Positions 56,983 to 64,000 of a stretch of DNA of 64,000 bases are shown in pieces. The notes under the pieces are model-generated. The model worked only from the letters and a program-made list of their open reading frames with translations, was not told where the DNA came from and did not search any database. Position numbers and translations under genes: made by a program. This DNA is from Brienomyrus brachyistius. Its lineage: Eukaryota; Chordata; Actinopteri; Osteoglossiformes; Mormyridae. Position 1 is the first letter of the stretch; the number at the start of each line of letters is the position of its first letter. Location of the stretch: positions 25,908,474-25,972,473 of the forward strand of contig NC_064540.1 in the NCBI RefSeq assembly GCF_023856365.1, read 5' to 3'.

Positions 56983-59900
56983 CCTGCATTCTTGTGATGC
57001 TGTATTGGATAAGCAATATGGGAGATCTTTGGATATTTTTAATATTGCACCATTAATGAATTACGGTTTCTTTGGGGTACAGTCCAGCTAATTACTCATT
57101 GCTACTTTGGTCTAAATCTGCTGCAGTATGTCATATAGACCTAGTAGGCTTGAAATGTTTATGGAGGTGTGAACTTCCTGCTGTGTTCATGTCATAAAAT
57201 ATACCTATGAGCGGAGTACTAATAGATTGTACCAAGAACGGCAATGTTAGGTTTAAAGTCATTTAAGTTGGGATAATGTCGTGTTTAAAAACACCAGCAT
57301 TTACCATTCATTAGCGGTTATGCTTAGTAGTTAATACTGTTAATTTTGCATTGTTAGGAAGCCCAATTACAGAGGTAAAATGGAAGAATAGAGTTGCTTA
57401 AGGTAGATCATTAATATTTAACAGAAAGGGCATAATTTCTGCTGCAGCTAGATTATATGGGAAAGGCCCAAATTAGGAGCTAATTTCAAAGTCAGATGTG
57501 AAGCATTCTTTGGCATTGACTGTGTGACTGATACAGGATGTTATGCTGGTCATGTGAATTTACATGGTTCCTCCATGGAGATATTTGCTGCTATTCTTTT
57601 GACAGGGTTTGTTAAATTACCGTCTACATCTGAATTTTTCACGAGCGCATACTGCTTTCAACTTAAATGTTTTAAACAGTAAAGGGGAATAGTGTAGGCG
57701 CAGCAGAATTGAATGATATTGTTAAAGCTCCATTATGAAATTCGACTTTGAAACAAACCCACGTTCTGTGATACCAGAAATACCTTTAGCTTTCCAATTG
57801 CCCTGTTTGTATTTAGAAAGTGGCCAGTATCTGCTTTGAGAAAAGAAGCCATGGCTGCATGTCTGCGATGCCCAGGAAAGGCACGTCTCCGCATCAGTAA
57901 TCCTTTCCTTAATGATTATTCTGACCTGCTTCCTCTGCTGCTGCAGCTGAGGTTGTCTCTGTTTATAGAAGCTGGGGTCAGTCACTCTGGCTGAGACTCT
58001 GGAAGAGGGTTCAGGTGGTGGTGGTGGGGGGGACGGGCGGGGTTAGTGCAGAATATATGACCTGGACTGAAGGGGCCAGACAACAGATCTAGGGGGGTGG
58101 AGACATAAAGTGAATTTTCATTTGGATGCCGTCTGTAGCACGTCACGCTATTTCACGCAGCCCCCTTCACTGAACGAGGCAAAGACGCGACACGCGTGTC
58201 ACCGAGATGGCAGAGGGGGAGGCAATTATCCCGCTTTCCTGCTGATTCTCTCGCAGGCCGTGTTTGAAAACTTAAACATCTCACCCACCCACACCCCTCC
58301 CCCCCAACAATTTACTAATGAGAGTGCCGCAGCTAATATTAGACAGTCAGAGTTTTACTGCTGAAATCTGAAAGCTGTTAGTGTATAATAAACATCATAA
58401 ATATTGAATAAGGCCTAATTACATGAGAAATGACATCAGCAAGTTTCCATTAAGGTTGCAGATGTGTGTGTAAAAAGCCTCTGAGTCCCTGACAGACAAA
58501 GTATCCGGCAAGACTCAGAACGTGCCTTTGCCATTGTCTCAGCCTGACAACACACTTCGCTTGTAAGTGGGGAAAAGGCGTGAGGCTAATTCTGGTACTG
58601 GAATGTGGCATTTTGCATTACTGGCAAAAAACCCCGGGAGCGAACACCAGAAATTGGTTTTCGGGAGACTTTCAAATATGTTTTAAAAAGAAAATGAGGA
58701 AGATTTTAGTGCACCTTCAGGAATATATTCCTGGGAGGGAGGAAAGAGCACATCAGCTCAATCGGTGCTTACTAGGCATTATTTTCTAGGTCGTGTTTAC
58801 TGTGTAATTGTGCTTTGCTAGTGTTTGTCTTCCCCTTACAGCGCATTCTGACACCAGGGCACAGAACATCACCAAAAAGACAAAACACAATCATTAAGAA
58901 ATCAGTCACAATATAATTAAAGTTTACTAGTTTGGTAATGATGCACTTTTCTTAAACATCAAACAAGAAGCCCTTAAAAACCTTTTCCAGGGCACCTACT
59001 ATTTTAAATCTGAAGTGTTTTTTTTTCACAGTGGTTGCCCCTGATACATTAACTTGAAAGCTGATTTTATTACCTAACAAAACAGCAAAGCCCCTCTTAT
59101 CATAAAAACTTTCACCCAAACAACACAGAGGTAATTCAGTGCTTTAGTTTGAATGGCTGAGATTTTTCCCCCAAAAACTGTTCCCTAATCACCGTATTAC
59201 TAGCTATCTTGTACACAACCCACTGTGCATCATCCACAGCAAATATTTACTATAATACTCCTCTTCATGCCTTTTCTGCTGTTACACCCCTGGTTGGTTG
59301 TTTATTTGAATGCGCACCTGCAACACAGCTGTTCTCTGTGTGCTTTTATACACAAGCTTTTTAATTTACTAATTTTTCATCTTTAGCAGGTCCTTTGCCT
59401 CTTGGTCTTTAATGTCATTGCCTATATTTTGAGGTTATCTGTGCAATTTATGCCACTGCACTGTGCTTCACAAGATGCCCCAATATGCTAACAGTATAGA
59501 GTAACAGTAAATAATAACAGTATAGAGTATAGTAGCAATAGAGAGTAACATTTTAATACTTGGGTATGGGTTGCCCTGTGTTGCGAGTTGCCCTCTGTCA
59601 CGTAATAAGGCCTCCATAAGGGAGCAGCAGTGTGACATCGCCAGCTCTCTGAAAGCACTGAATCCGGAGCCCCATACCACCCCCACCTGTAAGAGGCCTT
59701 GGCATCCTTTCTGCATCTTTGGCATTGCCAGGAAGACCACACACAGCCCCACCTCCCTACAGAGGGGTGATGGATCTGTGAGTTCTGAGTTCTGGCTCAT
59801 ATGCCTCAGTTACTCCCACAGCCCTATTAACCCAAAGACCACAATGGCCTGACAGGAACCCCCACCACCTCCACTCTAACCGCCTCAGCCGCACGCCTGA

Positions 59901-61899
59901 TTAAAGCAAAAGCACCGCATCTTAGATATGAACGCTATGTCTATGACTGTGGGTAGTGACGCCCTTTATATTCATCTCCGTGCACTTTGCAGCCAAAGAC
60001 TAAATTGTGGTTTCACACTGGACCCATAAATACTGCACCAGATTACCGTAACGTCACATATGGCCGTGAGTCTCTGTGTGTGGGGGCAGCTCCATCTCGA
60101 GAGAGTAAGAAGGTAGCAGAATCCTTGTGTCCTTTCTTCCCTCTCTTTAATTTCACATGCACTTATTTTTGTATTTTCTACAGTAACCACACCTAAACAC
60201 AGCATCCGAACTGTGCTGTACAGGTATGTGATTCTCACCTCAGTTATTTCATTTGGTCAATTCCTGCATTAGATGTCCACAGCGAATAGCTCGGGGAGAA
60301 TGAGAGAAAATGCTGTACAGCAGACATCGCTAAGACGGGTGTGTCCACCTTCAAAGCCAACTACCCAAGAATAATCAGTCACATAGTGCGTAACTATGCA
60401 CTCATGTATCAAGTGTATCAAAGTTCCTTAGTTACAGTCGGCCATGGCAACCATGTCAATGGCAATGAGTGAAATTTTTTGCATTTATTTAAAGCTTCCT
60501 TTTTGCAGAACTTCTAGATGAGCGTTGCTAATTGTGCTTAATGAAAGAGAAGCACTTTAAATTCTAATTGCGATGCAGTGCTTGATTATTTCAGCAGTGT
60601 GATACCAAATTAGATGTAATTAGATGTAAGGAGTTAGAACTATATGTTGTAGCTTTGGTTGGTGACGTGGTGTATTGGAAGACAGGAAAATAATGTGTTG
60701 CTGAGGTAACCTTCAATCGTCAAATCAACTTCCAAATGCTTAGGAAAAAAATACTTGTGCCTGGACAACGTGGGTCTATTCATTCACTGCACAGATTACA
60801 CTCTCTCAAGGCTAAAACAACAGAAGTCTGGGTGCCTTGCACACATTTCAGAGGGCCCACCCACTAAATTGCCACTTCATTCAAGGCCCATCTAAGAACA
60901 TTATTTCTCTTGTGCCAAAGCTGGGCATCCTGGGTAGGTGTGGAGGGGAGAGGGTATATTCTTAAGGAACACAAAATCAAAAGCACGTCAAGCACAATCA
61001 AAATCACTTACGTACAACTGTCCACGACAGCTGGCCTACAAAGGGTAATGGCAACTCCTTCAAAACAAATCAGGAAGAAGCTAGGAGCCACTGAGGAAAG
61101 GCTGACTTTCTGAATACATGCTGCATTAATTATCAAGGAAAAAGTACAATATATCTGCAGAATCCATAGTCCTGCTTTTCTGTTTATTTATTTTTCCCAC
61201 TAGGCTCCACTATCATTTATTTCGTCAGTTTGCACAGGAGAGACAATCAATCTATACCAACTCCAGACTGTCTCGGATAGAGTTCATGCACAGCCCAATA
61301 CAGCAACCTACCTTACTGCCATTGACACTGAAGAATCAGAAAATCTGCAGAAAAACGTCTGCGTCATACAAAATGCCCTGACCATGGATCAAGCCCGGTC
61401 TGCCCTCTGCAACGTGACTTCTGCATTGTACAAGCACAAGCGGGGTGCGCGGGGGGTCTCGGAATTCCAAAGCACCTGCCCATTTTGCCGGGAATATTTC
61501 ATGTGAACTTGTGCGTAAGCTTTAACGTGCCCCTTTATTATCTTTGAACATCTGTCCCTCAAAAAGTCTCTGCACAGCCCAGCATGGGAAAAGCTGTGAG
61601 GGAAAAGTACATTTATTTCTGCCCTAACAAAGGAATTCTTTAGAACTTCTATCAAGTACCAAATGTGTAACAAGCAATTACTGCGCCATCAATGATCATG
61701 AGCATAACGCATTATCACTACATAACATCTAGTGAGCAAAGGAGTTTTCCTGACACACCGTCTATCGAATGATGTGACGATTAAAGCAGCACTGCACCCT
61801 TGCAGCCTGTGTGAAGGGAGACCTTCCTCGACACACGATGCACAGTATAATGTCCTCTTAGACTCCTCATGGCCCTTGCGAAAGCGGCCTTTAAGCTGT

Positions 61900-62110
61900 G
61901 ATACAGACACCGTAGATTGTTTGCAACTTTCAGACAAACTATAATATGCAAATGATGTGTTTAAGCATTCTGCTAATGGCTGAGCAATTATTTGCCATTC
62001 TAATTTATGTAAATAACAAATAGTAGTTAAAATAATGACCAAAAGGTCATGCTGTGAATGATGTCTTTTAATTGTGTTTGAACTAATTGTAGTAACCTTG
62101 TTAGAGAGAG
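61900..62110. other. Candidate conserved non-coding element
   Basis: The stretch is free of repeats I recognise, AT-rich and dense in homeodomain-type TAAT cores, with an exact POU/octamer ATGCAAAT at 61946-61953 and tttatgtaaataacaa near 62005. These are features of vertebrate developmental enhancers, but composition alone could produce them. No alignment was possible. Confidence 0.3.
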
Positions 62111-64000
62111 ACAGAGAGGAAGTACATGTCCTTAACATTGCTCTTAATTTAGACTGACCCATTGTAATGAAAACATTATTTTCATTGTTTATTTTTACAT
62201 GTAGTGGACTAAGGGTATTTGTTTGACGTCGAGCTTATTAGAAGAGAAAGGAATTGCAAGTAAGGCAAGCAACAAAGATGCATATTGGCTTTGCAACACT
62301 TGGTCATGCTTTACATACTGTAGCTGCCAATGACATTTGGCAAGGCCTGTGGTATCACTGGTTCGTTAAATGAAGTTTGTTTCATAGCTAAAGGAGTCAC
62401 TCTGCCTGTTGCCTCCATCTGCCATTCTCTCAGCCTGAGTAATCCCTTATTTCACTTTTGATAGGGGTTTAAGAGTTTCTGTAGTTCGCCGTCCTCAACA
62501 CTTTGTCTGCAGAGGCGGTGCGAAGTCATTAAACCTGTAATGCGGGTGGCTTGTTAAAAAGCACTTACTGAAGGAGCTGGGAAAGATCCTTTCAGATGCA
62601 AGGCTGAACCGACTATTTACTGATTTCCTCTCCATGCTAACATTAGTCCATTAGCGTATGCAGTTGTCAGGCTGTAAAACCCAACCTGTTTTTAGTCTCC
62701 TGGTAAAGCTTTCTTATTTATGTGTCGTTTTTTTTTTCCTGAACTGAGCAAGACAGTTAAGGATTTTTCGTTTCTGTGACAATCCAACTCAGTGTGCCAT
62801 GTTAACAGCTGGACCACGTGATCTTGGTGAGCTCACCTGGCACATTGATAATGGATAAGCAAATCAGGAACAGCAGGGGCGTCCAAGAAAATACGAGAAA
62901 ATACAAGGAGTACATTGGTACTAATCATCACTACGGTAATAATTCAGCTCAGTCTCTTTTGGTCAAAAGCTTTGCCTCAAAACACTGAAGTATGATATAA
63001 AAATTTTTGCTGGCTGACTGAAAATTAATTGCAGGCTTTGTAATTTTTCCAAATTTACCTATGGCTTGACCCAAAATTGGTGTTCAAGTCAAATCCGTTA
63101 ATGACTTCAATCGGATCCGTTCCAGAATTAAAGATAAACAAACAACAAGAGAATTATACCTTAGTTTTTTTTTTTTGAAAGGCTGGATTCTGTCAGCCAG
63201 TGTAATTTTGTGTTTGTGTAAATTTACACTTACTTATCCTACATAGTGTAACATCTTAACATCTTGTAATGTATTGATCAGGAGTAGATCTGTCCTCTGT
63301 CTACTCAGTACCACAGCAGCAGCCTGAATCAATGGTCCTCAACCAAAACATTTACAGGTGACATCTGGGTCAGCCAATCACAAAGGAGTAGTTCCAAGTT
63401 ATTCTCTGGGTGGATCTTACAGTAATAAATTTTTAACCACGGACACATCATATTGATTTATGGACCTGAACCGTTGATATCAGGCCAAGACCTGCTTACA
63501 ACAGCTGGCATCATGGGTCATTAGCTTCCCAGGCTCAGTAAACAGTGACCTGCTACGCCGGCAGACTGTAGAACCATAAAAAATGTGTTCATCTCCCCTT
63601 AAGAAGCCTTGCATTATACAACTAAATAGATCCATAGAGAAAACAGGGACAGGAATGACAAATTATCCACTGGGTTCAGCTTCCGAGCTGTATGAAGTCT
63701 ATCCAGCACTTATGAAGTAGCACCGAGTTCAATTAGCCTCAGTAATCAAAGTATGGTGTCCTGCATAGGGAGGGAAAGGGTTTGACCTCTGCATGATTGC
63801 ACGAGATCATAAAGTGTGCAGAGAGCAAAAGCAAGTGTACGAGATAAGACCTGCGCCACATTTGAGGATTAGAGTTTTCCCCTGCAGTTACTTATCATGT
63901 GTCTGAAATTATGCCAGCTGGATTAAACACAAATGAATAATTGCTCATTAGCCATGTGCCAATCGGATACTATCACTTGGTTTAATAAGCTCCTCTTTAC

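Larger units (their letters stand above)
36789..64000. other. Region upstream of coding exon 1; no coding exon recognised
   Basis: Because an acceptor sits one base before the start codon, at least one 5' UTR exon must lie in or beyond this region on the minus strand. I could not identify it: no CpG-island-like promoter is evident, though sections near 38050-38360 and 57960-58300 are GC-richer. The region holds a palindromic MITE, a diverged SINE, mononucleotide and tetranucleotide tracts and the 4-kb minisatellite. Open frames up to 157 codons (61689-62162, minus) show no family features and probably occur by chance. Confidence 0.6.

Noticed and set aside
61689..62162. 157-codon minus-strand open frame
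   Set aside because: No domain, repeat or signal features; AT-rich sequence with enhancer-like motifs; no clear splice sites. Chance frame.

Overview
The window reads as vertebrate, most probably teleost fish, nuclear DNA. It is almost entirely non-coding: AT-leaning, rich in (CA)n, (GGAT)n and (ATCT)n tracts, with several interspersed-repeat families typical of fish genomes, dead Tc1/mariner and non-LTR retroelement fragments, and no bacterial-style gene packing. The species cannot be fixed from the sequence; a basal teleost such as an osteoglossomorph is only a guess from repeat style.

The one gene I can support is on the minus strand. Three coding exons with good splice signals and matching phases (36787-36676, 6796-6647 and 4330-4206) encode a TAFA (FAM19A) family secreted, chemokine-like neuropeptide, best matched to TAFA2. 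The product has a signal peptide, then a mature domain with all ten family cysteines in the family spacing (C-X7-CC-X13-C-X-C-X14-C-X11-C-X4-C-X5-C-X10-C). Intron 1 is about 29.9 kb and intron 2 about 2.3 kb. The last few codons and stop (an exon of roughly three residues in the family) and the upstream non-coding exon(s) and promoter were not located.

Layout by position: 1-4205, sequence downstream of the third coding exon, probably last intron; 4206-6796, exons 3 and 2 with intron 2; 6797-36675, giant intron 1 carrying MITE-like AT-rich repeats (9.6 and 27.4 kb), a tRNA-like SINE with target-site duplication (13.9 kb), a dead LINE reverse transcriptase (14.5-15.7 kb), a perfect 396-bp tandem duplication with a palindromic junction (22.15-22.96 kb), a dead Tc1 transposase (23.7-24.6 kb) and a Tc1-like element interrupted by a SINE (35.9-36.4 kb); 36676-36787, first coding exon; 36789-64000, 5' flank or 5' UTR introns with a palindromic MITE (41.0 kb), a 4-kb minisatellite of about sixty 67-bp units (52.96-56.98 kb), and stretches that look like conserved non-coding elements.

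The most notable structures are the G-rich 67-bp minisatellite, in which most units carry a canonical G-quadruplex motif on the plus strand and which contains higher-order duplications, and the 396-bp duplication with a fold-back junction. I did not find a convincing new coding system; most open frames are chance or repeat-derived.
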